From NCBI GenBank assembly GCA_029531795.1, contig JAPEIS010000005.1, positions 301,001-365,000 on the forward strand: DNA of 64,000 nucleotides, given 5' to 3'. Shown piece by piece: positions 21,729 through 34,069 of this stretch. Made by a program: the position numbers and the translations under genes. The notes below the pieces were generated by a model, which made no database searches, was not told the origin of the DNA, and saw only the letters and a list, made by a program, of their open reading frames with translations. Source of the DNA: Sclerotinia nivalis. Its lineage: Eukaryota; Ascomycota; Leotiomycetes; Helotiales; Sclerotiniaceae. Numbering within the stretch: position 1 is the first letter of the stretch; each line of letters starts with the position of its first letter.

Positions 21729-22733
21729 ATGAGTGCAGGTGACGATATTGTGCCACGTTAAAGGTTAATGATTCCTAATCATAAAACAAGGAGCGGTGGA
21801 AGAAATCTGGGGAAATTGCAGGGGAAAATGGAAGGAATTTGGAAAAGTTACTACTTTCGTTATTACCTACCTACTTCATTAAAAGCCGATATGTTTTTAA
21901 TGGGAAAGACATATCGGCGTATATCCAAATCATTACGATTGTAAGTCATGTCATCTGTCCACCTAATTGCCTTGGAATTTTGGGAAGAATGTTACTGATG
22001 ATCTATATTTAGCAATTGAGATACCAAACACTTAACTTACCATTGAATTTTTGTCTGATTTCTTCCAGCTTAACGAATTTGAGGCTTGCCAGATTTTGAT
22101 CGTTACATCTCCGAAGTTTTCATTAATTTGTTGGACATCGCCGAGACCCAACATTTCTTCAAATTCCTCTAATGCAAAGCATTCTTTTACCAAAACAGTA
22201 GTCTTCGCAGAAAATTAGAGGACCCTACTCACATCTTTCCAAGAACTTAGTGGACCCTACATTCAGAAGAAGAAAAACTTTCTTTTCGATCTGGATAACC
22301 TTGTACAGTGGGCTGACATAGAATGATGTGAGCGAACCTCCCCCTGGCGCTACATACATAACCTTGACATTTCACCAAAGATTTTGTTTCTTCTACAGAC
22401 AAGGCCTTATCCGAAATTCCCATCATACCCTGACACCCACCTTCTAGAGATCCTTGAATCCTAGAGTCATATGCACGCATATCTGTCAATATAACAACAA
22501 CTCTCCGACAACATTTTAAACAAAACTTGGTTTACTATATAAGTACCTGTATCACCAGACCTTGGATCCTCATACTACTTCATTTTTGTACACTTTACAT
22601 ATTTACACCGCTACACACATAGAAGATCACAGAAATATCTTGATATATATTTAATACTTTCATTACACCATTGTATATTATCTTACATCCTCAACAACTC
22701 ATACCTTTATCACCTCGGTGAATTAATACCACA
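21729..22733. other. 3' region of Y14 and promoter of the F-box-like gene
   Basis: No gene supported. Short minus-strand frames here have no motif. The last 200 bp before 22734 are AT- and pyrimidine-rich with CATTACACC and CAACAACTC runs, as in fungal promoters and leaders. Confidence 0.5.
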
Positions 22734-23858
22734 ATGGCTCGTACATTTTTAGAAACTCTCCCAAGAGAGATTCGCGATCAGATATACGGTTACGTTCTAT
22801 CATCACACTCAAGGAGTGTATACCTATCCGAAAGTGTCATCAATGACCCCGATTACCCTCAAGAAGAATACTCGGCAGCTGGAAAGCCTCCATATATCAT
22901 TCGAACTAAATCCCATGGCGAAACCATACGCCTTTCCTTTTTACGAACTTGTCGACAAATCTATCATGAAGCCAAAGTTGTTTTCTGGGAACAGAATTCA
23001 CTTATCCTTGATGGTATCCTACCTCGAACATATATCGATCACCCCATATTAGGCAGACTACCAGGTTCGATAGCCTCGATGGCTACTTCCGTCGAGCTCA
23101 AGATAGATATATTAGGTCGTTCAGCCTTTCGTAGGAAGTCTGAATTGTGCGAGGATAGTCCCTCTCTTGTTCCATTCGAATATCAATTGAAGGATCTTGC
23201 AAGATGGCCAAATTTGAAGCGAATAAAGTTACATATGAGTCTTGGTGAAGACCCATGGGGCAACTATGATGGATACGGTCACAGTGGATTCGCAAGATTA
23301 CTCTACTGGAGACTTAGAGGTGGATCAAACGATCATTGGCATAACTTGGTCCGATCAAATATCAAAGCATTAGAAGAAGCCGGCGGAAAAGATGGTTATC
23401 TATCTCATGTCAAGAAAGAATTGGACATCAACACAGGCTGCGCACTTCCCAATGGCAATGGCTTCCCTCAACGAATGCTGAAGATGTGTACTGGATCTCC
23501 AGGTGAAGTTTTACAAGAATTAAGTGAGGCATGGTTTGGTACTCTATTTGTCGATGGTAGACTATCTTACCTCGAGGGTGAAGAGAAAGAAGATATGTTC
23601 GTTCAACAACCCGCACCACGACTACCTATGCTCGACCATTTCTTCTTCTTCAAATATGACATTGATCGTTGGGTGGATGGACAATCAGGTGTAAGGTTAT
23701 GGGGAAAGGCAAAACAGATTTGGCCAGCAGGGGATGAGGGTAAACAGGCAAGAAGAGATGCTTGGGAGGATTCGGGAAGAATGGGTTGTTCTTTTGATGT
23801 TATGCGGGAAATTCATTGGCCTTGGAAACAAATGTCACCTCCTGATTTTGTTCCGTAG
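22734..23858 (+). CDS. F-box-like / 2EXR-type domain protein, 374 aa
   Basis: The N-terminus FLETLPREIRDQIYGYVL is the short helical motif seen at the start of many fungal F-box-like or 2EXR proteins, which either bind Skp1 in SCF ubiquitin ligases or have unknown roles. It is followed by FLRTCRQIYHEAKVVFWEQN, the usual second block (leucine/cysteine then IYxEA). The rest (about residues 110-374) has mixed helices and no named domain. Single exon. The start context is CACAATGGC at 22734 with no upstream in-frame ATG. These genes belong to a large, fast-evolving family in Pezizomycotina. No substrate can be named from sequence. Confidence 0.8.
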   Translation: MARTFLETLPREIRDQIYGYVLSSHSRSVYLSESVINDPDYPQEEYSAAGKPPYIIRTKSHGETIRLSFLRTCRQIYHEAKVVFWEQNSLILDGILPRTYIDHPILGRLPGSIASMATSVELKIDILGRSAFRRKSELCEDSPSLVPFEYQLKDLARWPNLKRIKLHMSLGEDPWGNYDGYGHSGFARLLYWRLRGGSNDHWHNLVRSNIKALEEAGGKDGYLSHVKKELDINTGCALPNGNGFPQRMLKMCTGSPGEVLQELSEAWFGTLFVDGRLSYLEGEEKEDMFVQQPAPRLPMLDHFFFFKYDIDRWVDGQSGVRLWGKAKQIWPAGDEGKQARRDAWEDSGRMGCSFDVMREIHWPWKQMSPPDFVP

Positions 23859-26519
23859 GTTCTTGATTTTTGGGTTCTCAATTGTTCATGTATTACGAAT
23901 TTTCTTATCATTGTATCACTTATTATGAAATATATCCTCAGCTAGGCGTTGTGGAATTTTGCTTTTACAGCTTTTACGAATACATCTAAATTTACATCTA
24001 CATCTTCACTACAACACATTCTGCCCTATTCACCGCAAATTGTTTTTTTTTTAATTCTCTTCAGAATCTCGCGACAGTACCATTACCAGTTCAGTATCCG
24101 AAACCGGTAACATCCATGATCCATCCAGCAGTGCAAACAATCCACGTACATACATAGATCCATACATACAGCTGCAGTCAGCGCTATCGAATGCGGGGTA
24201 AAATAAATACCAATTGATACAAAGGTTCCCCTTGAAGACTGGGCTTATTCATATTCGCCACTAAGAGTCGGAGACCAATGGGCGAGAAGAGCCAAGAGAT
24301 TATTGGGTTGTGGGAGGGAATATGAATGGCGGACCCGAGTCGATCTCGTGAGACGGGACGAGGATGAGACGGGGATGAGGATGAAGATGAGACGACGAGG
24401 ATGAGGGTGAGACATTTTGGGGCGGGGGGACTGGTGTTGTGGTTTTGTGATAGGATGAGATGGGATTTGTTTGGAGGTTTATGATGTTTATGAGAGGGTT
24501 AGGGTATGGCTTAGGAGAGCTATAGGATTGGTGGTGAATGGTGCTATGAAGGGAGTGAAGGATAAGGATATGAATAAGGACATGCATTCCTGCATTTGCA
24601 GACGCAGACGAGTAACATACCTAGTACTCGTAGTAAAGCGCCAAGAATATAGCGACAAATCCAAGAATTAAAACGTGGGATTTTTGAAAGAGGGAATCTA
24701 GACGGTAACAAGGCGTGGGCGAGATGATGAATGAAGAAAGAACATATCATTTTCCAACTCAATCTCGACAAGAGAACTCTAGCTCGACTCGACTCGACTC
24801 TAATTGATATCTATCTATCTGATCTGGGGGAAAGGAGGCGAAATGCCATTTGGAGAAGTGGTGATACGACTGTAGTACTCTATTACTCAACACCATCGAA
24901 AAATTCCACTTCCCAATTTCCAATCCTAATAATGATTATGATTATAATTATAATTATAATTCAAATCACCTGCCTACCTATTTCATCGCAACGCGATCCA
25001 AGTCCTCGGGCGCAGTCCAGTCAGTCCCCTAGATTCACGTGCACTCCTCGCCGAAAAAAGCCACGCTTACATACCTAGTAGGTTAAATCACATGTTCAAA
25101 AACCAGTCCGGTAACCGCATACCATTTCCCCGATGAACACCCCGTTATGCATGCACACAAAATTACTCTGCTCCATAAAATTCCTCACATATATATTCGA
25201 TCCGTGTACCTTGTTTGCTGGAGTTGTAGGTGTTGATGCCATCGTGGGGGAATGATTTGTTGGTTTTGGTTTTGGTTCTACTCGGCCCGGAAAATTAACA
25301 ATTTTATGGATGTTGGACCCGAGTTACGGGTTCGGAAGATTTTTCTTTCTTTTCGTACTACGAATGAGTGATCTTCAGCTGGGGGTGGGGGGTTAGAATG
25401 CGGCTTGAATGGATGGGGATGGATTTCCTTATTTTGGACCCCTGGATATGTGGTTTTGACGGGGATTGATTGGATGATATAGGAGGAGGGTGATATATAG
25501 GGCGAGATAAGCTCGGGAGGACTAGGATTTTGGAAGCGGAGACGAGGGGTTTTACTCTCCGTATGCACTCAGGGTCCGTTTTGATGGGGATGGACGAACT
25601 GGTGTGGTTTCTGGGATTTTGTGCGTGCCGGTGTATTGTGGTGTGAAATGAACTCGGTGTAACTAGGTTTGTGTAGTCGTTGTGAGGATTGGTTCGTGAG
25701 GGATAGGCTGTAGGCGGATGTTGGGATGGATAGTATAGGGATAGGGAGGGATGCTGTCAGCTTGAGCTTGTTTTCGTTTTTCGTGCTACGTTTGGTGGTG
25801 GTGATGTTGCGGAGGCGAGGGTCATGGTTTGATGGGTGGAAAGGCAGGGAGGATATGGATGGTGATGGACTGGGTGGTGCGGTATCGCCGTTTCGGTTTC
25901 TAGATTCGTTCGTGGAACGTAGGGTCTTGATGAAGTTTTAGGACTAACCCGAGACATCGGGAAGGCGTTGAGTTTGCGGAATATTGTGGCTTTGAGGTTT
26001 GGTTGAAGAAGATCAGCTAATTAGGTTCTAGCCTCTAGGTCAACGTTGAGCCTCACGGAATAATGTCTACCTTCCGAATCATTCAATCTTTTGTCAGCTT
26101 ATTGATCACCTCTTTGAGGTTATGAACCGAGATGATTTATATGGGGATGTCGGTTCGCGCTACAGAGATAGTGTATGGATGTTAGCAGTGATGTGGATAC
26201 GGCTATGCACAGTGAGCCGGAGGATTCTTAAGAACGATTATCAGTGAATCAGCGATGATATTTCAAAGATAAGAATGAAAGACGCAATATGACATCAAGT
26301 CACCACGGCCATCGAACCTTACAGCCACGATCGGAAAATTTAACAGGAATGTCATCGTTAGAACTGCATGATCGTTATCTGATACATTGAAAATGACCTC
26401 ATATTACTTCGGCAGATACTTTGAAACGCATCTAGTCGTAATACATACACTTATCTCTCTCTTGTCTGGACTAGAACGATTATCATCTGCATGACTACAT
26501 TCAATACCTCACCCAATCT
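23859..26519. other. Long intergenic region
   Basis: No gene can be supported. Several frames of 60-115 codons are compositional (GA- or GT-rich strands at 24300-24520 and 25300-25950) and lack motifs. A TAT/AAT microsatellite lies at 24931-24962 (ATTATAATTATAATTATAA). CGACT repeats occur at 24785-24800. Confidence 0.5.
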
Positions 26520-28660
26520 TTAATCTTTATTCTCCGCATCATCCATGATGAAATCCGCACATCTTTCCACAACCATCACCGCAAGAGCCATAGGATGATG
26601 ACTCACAATCCTTGGAAAAACACTCGTATCAGCGATCCTAACACCCCTCACCCCATGAACACGTAACTCACCATCCACAACCCCCGGCGCCTCTTCATCG
26701 CTCTCAGAACCCATCCGACATGTCGATGAATAGTGAAAAGTATTTCGGATCCGATGACGTATGAATCGATCTATCTGTTCTTGATTTCCATTCTCGATAT
26801 CAAGATTCTGGCTTTCGGATAGGAAGGTGATGGGACGGAGGAAAGCATGGTTTTGCCGAATGAGAGGGCGAGGTGGACGGCGCGTCGCGCAGTGATCATC
26901 TCGTTTTGGTGGGCTAATATTCCGAAATCGACGGCGGGGAATGAATGGGGGGATGAGGATGTCAGACGAACGCTACCGCGGGATTGAGGATTGCAGATTG
27001 TGGCGAGGATGCAGAAGATTCCTATTTTGGAGAAGCTGGATTGGTGTTCTTTCATGTCGTCCATGGCGCTTGTGGGTAGAGGCATGAGTTCAATGTCTGG
27101 AACTAGGTCTTCTGAGTTTTTGGAATGAAGATTTTCAGTTTTGATTGTTGCGGATTCGGGTGTATCTGTGGATGGACATTGTTTGATGAGTGGTCCGGTA
27201 GCATCTTCGTTGAGGGATTTGGATCGGATGAAGAAGCTTAGTGTTTGGAATGGGAAACTCATGATGCCGGTACCGAAGAGAAAATACTTGCCGAGTTCGA
27301 CAACGGCTTTTAAGGGAGATACTACGACTGGGGTGATGGATTCTTCAATCGGTACTTCCCATGCAACAGGTATACTTGGATGATCGGTCTAAGATCTCTG
27401 ATTAGTAAGAGTTCAATCGTCTATTTAGGGAGTGAAACTTACTAAATTGGAGCCAACAGCAGGTAAGTCATGTATGACTTTGATATTGTGTTCTTCCAGA
27501 TGTTCACGAGGACCAATACCACTGAATTTTCAAATGTTAGAGTTCTTATTCAAATCCCGAGATACAAAGTTCGCATACCTTAACATTAAAACTTGAGGTG
27601 AACCTAGCGCACCAGAACAAATGATAACTTCCTTCTTCACTCTAGCCTCAAAAGTCCTCGAAGATTTTGGATCCGAACTTCCAAAGATAACTTTATCAGC
27701 GCGTGGAACTCCATTGTCATCTGAAAACACAATTCGATGAACCGTCGTATTAGTACAGATGGTCAAATTATTTTCTCTCTCCAGAGCAACTTCTCTAGGA
27801 AGAAAAGAATGAAATGTGGAATTTCGTTTTCCTTCCTCGCTGATGGTGCTGTATAACATGGCTAATCCATCAATTGGTGCATCTGCTACATTTGTGTCTG
27901 AAATACGAGAGAATCCCATTATTTCAGCTGCGTCTGCAAACCTTCCCATACGTGCAGTGATTAGCAAAATATTTCATTCAAACAACGAGATATCGATGCA
28001 CAGGGGTACCAAACTCACATTCTCTGCGCTCTCCAGGCCCAATCCCAATAACCAAATCGTTTCATAACCCACCTCCCACTTATCCCCCTCCCCCTCTCCA
28101 TCGCCTCTTCCGCATCCTCCCCAACCACTCTCTCCACCCTCCTAAAAACCGTCTCTACATCCTCCCACCCCCACTTCTCATTCCCCATCTCCTTTCACAT
28201 TTCATAATCTCCCTTCGTACCACGAGTATACACTTCACTATTAACTCTACTCGCACCACCCATTACATCGGCGCGGAAAACGAGGGATTGTCGCCCATTG
28301 CAATGGGTCATTGGTTCGCATGGCCAGGATTTGGCGCCCGTGGATGCGTCGAAGATGTTGGATGAGAGGAGGGGGATTCGTGATGTGTAGGTTTCGTTTG
28401 TGGGGCCGCGTTCGAGGAGGAGGATTTTAGGGGAAGATTGTGGGTATTGGGGGCACTGAGACGGGATGCGAGGACACAGCCGGATGTACCGCCTGCGGTT
28501 GAGATGTGTGAGTGAGGGAAGTGGAAATTGGGATGTTTATAGTTGGAGAATTTATTCGATGGAAAATGGATGATACGTACCCCCTATTACTATGTAATCG
28601 TATTCCTTTGCATTTGCAAATTCGGGGGGTTTCTCGGGATATTTTTTGGAGAAGGGTCAT
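26520..28660 (-). pseudogene. GMC oxidoreductase pseudogene (choline dehydrogenase / alcohol oxidase-like)
   Basis: GMC enzymes are FAD flavoproteins that oxidise alcohols. Read from 28660 down, EYDYIVIGG joins across an intron to GTSGCVLASRLS, rebuilding the FAD-binding GxGxxG. Further on are GGASRVNSEVYTRG, then EVIICSGALGSPQVLMLR-SGIGP (the second GMC signature, split by an intron at 27580-27540). The C-terminus reads FHYSSTCRMG, VRIADTSVFPRIVSHHPMALAVMVVER and stops at 26520. It is broken in at least four ways: the only ATG (28660) is one base out of frame with the FAD motif across an A-run, there is a frameshift at about 28455, a TGA interrupts GDYEM-KEMGNEKWGW near 28190, and a frameshift lies near 26850. 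Some breaks could be sequencing errors, but four together argue for a dead gene. Confidence 0.82.
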
Positions 28661-29067
28661 GACAAGGGCATCTTGATGTATTACTATTTTATTTCGGATA
28701 GCTTGTAGATAACCACATAAGAAATATTCGTTGTAAATACAACTTAACCAAAAAATTGTAGAAAGATAGAATCTAGATGGAAGAAACAGGAGTCAAAACT
28801 GAAAGATACTTTCCTCGCAAGACTCACCATGGTGGCCCGTCATGATATAGTGAATGGAAATTGGTATTTGTTGGCTGACTGTTGGTTTCCAACATTAGCA
28901 GCCAACACCAACAATTAACTTCCAATAATATAATTGATTTTGAATGCAGCTATTGTGTTAATGATTTTGTCTGATATTGACTATGCTTAGTGTCGTTATT
29001 GTAACCTAGAAGCTTATATGTTTTGGCACGGAGGGCGTTTCGAAAAGGGATGCGACGATGGTGCTTT
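28661..29067. other. Intergenic stretch upstream of the GMC relic
   Basis: No gene visible. A short inverted pattern TGTTGGCTG / CAGCCAACA occurs near 28870-28907. Otherwise AT-rich. Confidence 0.45.
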
Positions 29068-29221
29068 ACAGGGTGTTAGCACTACAATACGCTGTAATTC
29101 AGAAAATTAGGATTAGAATTAAAGGAAATTCGTCGTGTACTAATTCTTATAGGCTCGCTTAGCCTTAGTTGGGTGGTCCGGGTGTAAAAGCTATAGGCCT
29201 TTTATAGTGCTAACAGCCTGT
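29068..29221. mobile_element. MITE-like element, 154 bp
   Basis: ACAGGGTGTTAGCACTACAA (29068-29087) is matched at the other end by the inverted copy (29202-29221), with three mismatches over 20 bp. The inside is short, non-coding and AT-rich. CAGG-type ends are seen in hAT elements, but no clear 8-bp target duplication surrounds it, so the superfamily is open. Confidence 0.65.
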
Positions 29222-31857
29222 GAGACCTTAGAGACAACATGATAGTATTAATAAAATGAGATTGGTGTACATGCTTCAAAACCAACGTCAACGCCAAATA
29301 TATTTTTCATTCTCTAAATATAAAATAAACATATATTTATCAAATTTTGAGACTGTTGATTCCTTATAAACTTCCTATACAAATATACTGAGAATCCTAC
29401 ACTATTTGTCAAATACCAAAACCAAAAAGCTTCCTCAAAAATTCCCGAATTAGTCTAAATCAATATTTAACCACTCTGCTTAAATCTTTGCCTCAAAACC
29501 ACAGGATATATCTTCAAAAACACAGAAAAATAATACAAATCACCGGTGATGAAGACGTTGCTCGGGGTAAAGCAGGAAAGGAGTTCTTCCATCGACTTGA
29601 GGCCTTTTGATGAAGAGGAGGAAGATGGAATGGAGGCAGTGTTGAATTCGTTCCATACCCAACAGTGACAATAGCGAATTCGAGGTTGTATGTCTAGAAA
29701 TTGATAAATTAGAAAGTGTGTGATTAGAGTTCAATAGATGTGCAGTTGAGTAGTGTGAAGTAAGAGTCTGTAAAAGATGGACCACTTACTCCTCGATCGT
29801 TGCTTCCAGCTCTGTATTCCCTCCAACTGCTCGCTGGAATCGTACTCGGGATCATTATCGTCTTGGCCTAATCTCAAAGCTGAGATCTCTCGGAAGGGAT
29901 GTGCAGAGTCGTTTCTCGTGTGATATGAAGGCAGAAAGGAGGGTGAAATAGGAGGAGAATGAATACTTACAACTACAGCGACTAAGCCCCAAGTTTCGAC
30001 ATTTCTAGACAGGCAGCTGTGAAGTCCATGTCATTTTCTCAGTTTTTCACTTTACCAAAGAGACACAGACAATAGAAGATATGTGATAAGATACTGTGTT
30101 ATTGTAAAAGTATTACAAATGTTTGACAAGTTCCAGGTTCTTTACTTAACACTCCTCATTAACATCAGCCTGACTTGTGAATATCCATGTTAATTTCGTT
30201 CCTCCATGAAATATTTGCTTTATTGAGAGGCCATCAGGCTTTATTGACTCAACTTTTTTTGCCTTAGAGAATACTTACTTCCTCAACTACTCTAAGAGAC
30301 ACTTAACCAACCCTGGCAACAGGCTAGCAGCAATTTCCGGATTCGTCAAATCAGTGGCTAAAACAAGGACAGACAGGGGGGAGCCAGCGACATATTTGGC
30401 TGGTATTTGGTTCTCGGCGGATGTTTCTCTTGGAGATCAGCTACTCCTGATTAACTTTGCCCCGTTCTAGTAAATGCTACTGGCATCACTGTGGCTGTAG
30501 ATAGGGATGTAAGCTTTCCTGCGTTGCTTAATGCTACGGAGATATTTGTCGAGGGTACAATTCCTTCGTACGTGGTTTTTTTCCCTCTCAGGCACTCCAT
30601 AGAATACCCATATCATCCCGTCTCCACTTCCATCTTACAAACCACCACAGAATTAACCCTCGATAGCCTCTCCCCCTCAGCCCTCCAATACCTGAACGAA
30701 TCCTTTCGACTTTAAACATATCTTCCCTTCGACTGTACACCCTTACGCGCAGTATTCGACCACACATCTACAATTTTCGCTGCACAATACGGATACAATT
30801 CGCGAGCCAATGAAGCCGGATGTTTCAGTTTCTTTCTTATATTGTGGGTGATAGACGAAAGGGGCTTTCGCAAAATGCGCAGAATGGATTGGGGTTTGGA
30901 TTGGGACTTGGAGGGGGATTGCGGCGAATTTGAGATCGGCGTGGTTGTTGAGATGGGTTAGGGAGAGGAGGGCTGCGGGTTTGGGTGGAAATAAGGGTGA
31001 GACTGAACAAGGGAGGGGGCGGGAGTGGATGGGAGCAGCACTTCTTGGACAAGTGAGGCAGAAGCTAATGGTCATGAGGCTATGGAGGCGGCGGTTGCTG
31101 GCGAAAATACACATGAGCCAGAGATTAGGGCCAATAGTATGGCAGAAGTAAGTAAAGCGATTGTTTGAACAAGCCGCTACGGATTTACTTAAGTTAGGCT
31201 TTTCTGTTCATGTAATGAGGACTTTTCTTTCGATGGAGTTGAGAAAAAATTCGATCTTAGAGCAGAGGCTCACATTTTCACAGCCTCGAATCACGAAAAG
31301 CCACTAGCTTGAATTCTTTTAGTTTCCTTCAAAATTTAATACAAAGTAATAACGAATACTTCTACTCTTTCTTCTTCTCCTCCTCCACACAAATTGCTTT
31401 CTAGGTGCTAGTTGCGAAGTGATAGCCCACTCCAAACATAATCCAGCCAAAAACACTAACATAAATCAGCCTTTAATAATCTTATTAGGAGTAAATTTAA
31501 AATATATAACTTGATTGTGTGTTTTGAAAAGAAAGGATATGGATTGATTAAAGGCAAGACCTCCGTAGTCGGGTAAAACATTTAAACTTATAGTTATGTC
31601 ACGGGAGATACTAGAATATTTAGTACCAGACTTAACTACTCTAGAGGATGAATCTAAGGTTTAAGTTTGACCTAGTCAAAAACAAGTCTGACAAGTCATA
31701 CTGGATCTATCCACTAAACTGTGTCCCTTTCGAATTCATCTTCCATAAAAACCTTGTAGATTGGCTGCACTTTTGGCATCAATTTTTTACACATCGAAAA
31801 TACATTCTATTTCGCCTACCACAGACCCAGCAATTACTCAATACATCCTACAAAACC
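29222..31857. other. Intergenic region with only doubtful frames
   Basis: Frames at 29540-29785 (minus), 30491-30715 (plus) and 30743-31114 (minus) are short and motif-free. They may be fragments of decayed genes, since the stretch lies next to two pseudogenes, but no family is recognisable. A purine-rich block lies at 30930-31100. Confidence 0.45.
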
Positions 31858-32457
31858 ATGAACCTCGCATTTTCCTCTCACATGGCGACTTTGAAGCCCA
31901 TGTCATCATCGTTCGTCAATTCTTCGGCCTCGCTCCCTACCGCCATTTCCTCAATACTCAACTCCACAAGTGCAAACGGTACCTTCTGCTACATAGCCAC
32001 CACTACCAACCGGTGGCGAGTCTCCATGCCAACCGTCACCCTTGTTGCCTTAATTCTCCTGGAAATCATACTTATTATATTTCTCTCTATTTCTCGGTTC
32101 GAATTATCTAAAACCCGTGCACAAGCTGATTGTCTCGAGTATGAAAAGATACACCGATTTGAAGAAGGGTTAAAAAGCTATCGACAGAAAATCTGGGAGG
32201 AAAATTATCAGCAAGATGCATCTCGCGTAGTGAAAATACGAACGTTAGCCCAAGATTCGATCGCCGCCGTTAACCCGGAAAGTAGGGTTTATTATATGGC
32301 CGGATTTGCGGCGGCAATGAAAGAAGTACATCACATTTTAATAGAGAAATTCGTGGAAAGATATGGAACGCCACCGTCTCAGATTGAGGAAGATAGGGAA
32401 GGAAAATTTGGACCGGTTCCGAGATATCGGCCAGAGGATGACGCTACAATAGCATGA
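31858..32457 (+). CDS. Hypothetical single-span membrane protein, about 199 aa
   Basis: I do not recognise a family. From the ATG at 31858 (AACCATGAAC) the protein has a Ser/Thr-rich N-terminus of about 55 residues. One strong membrane segment follows at about 60-80 (VTLVALILLEIILIIFLSI), then a charged, mostly helical cytoplasmic part (FEEGLKSYRQKIWEENYQQD, then MAGFAAAMKEVHHILIEKFV). The C-terminus is polar (VPRYRPEDDATIA). The frame is open 70 codons further upstream to an ATG at 31648, but that part is motif-free and the later ATG has the better context. Single exon. Genes on both sides are relics, so it may be a lineage-specific gene. Confidence 0.5.
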   Translation: MNLAFSSHMATLKPMSSSFVNSSASLPTAISSILNSTSANGTFCYIATTTNRWRVSMPTVTLVALILLEIILIIFLSISRFELSKTRAQADCLEYEKIHRFEEGLKSYRQKIWEENYQQDASRVVKIRTLAQDSIAAVNPESRVYYMAGFAAAMKEVHHILIEKFVERYGTPPSQIEEDREGKFGPVPRYRPEDDATIA

Positions 32458-34069
32458 GATATTGCAAAATGGAATATGGTATTGTAAAGGGGATCTGAAA
32501 GATATCATGTCACTATATAAAGGAGGGCTGAAATAACTGTGTATTAAGTTTGATCCGGAAAGTCTGAACACTCATTCTTGGAGATGGTTGAGGAATTGTT
32601 TGAAACATCCGAGTATGACTCATCGGATTAGTTAATTGTATGAATTGTATTTGAACATCAAGAGTCGTTGTTTGGCCCTTGAATTCGAGAACAAGTCCAG
32701 GATGTACATTAGTCTCATGGGTCATGTGGGCTTCGGCCTTGCGATAGCATTCGAGAAGGCTACTCCAAAATGCGTACCATCAAAAATTTGAGATTGATGA
32801 GTATTTTGAAAGAGCTAGAGGATAGAATTAGACGAAAAATATATTCGAGTATAAAATAACATCCCCGTTATATTTATAATATAAGATGATGGTTGTTACA
32901 CAGCGGAAGATGATGGCAATGATACTCATTGGGTGCGAAACAGCGAGCATAGAGGGTATTGATCATGTCCGAAGTAATTTGACGAAGAGAATAAGGAGCT
33001 GTGAAATGAGGGGAGGATTTTTGCACGATTGATTTGGGAAATGGAAGTTTGTAATGAAGACAGGACTTGGATGAAGATTATTTTGAAGAATCAATGCAAT
33101 AAACAAACACTTCTCGATATCTGATGTTACACTTTTCCGTCTCTCATGTCTTGTCATACCCAATACAACTAAGTAAATTTTGAAATACAAATACTATGAA
33201 TAGAGGAAAAAGAATTTCTTTTCACGCTAATTACAAAAGCAGACTGATTCATGTGGTTTATGTCAAATATCGGTCAATGTTCAAGGTCGCAAGCGAGCAT
33301 TAGCTGTGCAGGTAGTTATTTGATATATCATTGCTCGATAATTATCTGATCTGAGGGCGCCTCCGTTAATACTGGTGATGAAGGGCTCAGGTCCTTCTCA
33401 ATTGAGTGATACTAGGAATATGTTTAAATTTTATAAGTATCAATCATTCACAATTGCATGAACGTTCATTTCTTGAGATGAAGACAGAGAATCATGAAAT
33501 TGATTTTATGGTGGGGTGAAAAACCTTATCATATGCAGACTACTAAGTCAGAGATATGCATGGGGTATCATTAAAGGTATCTGCAGATAGTGAAATTCTT
33601 CACGTCTAGTACTTTAGAACAATATTATATCTCTCATCTAGGGATGTAATCTTAAACTTCATTTGAGCGATTTATTTGATAGTTGAAAGACAACTTCAGA
33701 AGTTTTTATGATTTTCATTTCTACTAGTATTGTGTTTCCTATAGACCAGATCAAAAATGATATGATGGACTAGGCAAAGATACATTTTCAAAGTTCAAAC
33801 GTCCTAACCCCGAAAAACGATGTCAAAAATGATTCATCTGCGGTCAATATTCAATACAACCTCAGTCTTGATGATAATGCTGGGGCTGAGGATGGTGAGG
33901 GCCCAGATATATGGGCAGGCGACGTCAAGTATCAATAATTAGTTGGTAATGAAAATGGATAGGATAGCAGTGAGATTTACAATAATTATAATTGGGGTAA
34001 GTTTCACCCTCTCTCATTACCAATGTTTCTTATTTTGTGATTGAGAAACTTACCAAATAAACATCTCGA
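32458..34069. other. Intergenic AT-rich stretch
   Basis: No gene supported. An acidic stretch of frame near 33815-33940 (reading DDNAGAEDGEGPDIWAGD) could be a decayed upstream exon of the exonuclease relic, followed by a GTAAGT near 33998. Confidence 0.45.

Noticed and set aside
24300..24587. Frames in GA-rich DNA
   Set aside because: Composition-driven open frames without motifs or conserved start context.
30743..31114. Minus-strand frame of 123 codons
   Set aside because: Purine/pyrimidine-asymmetric DNA keeps several frames open at once here. No domain is seen.
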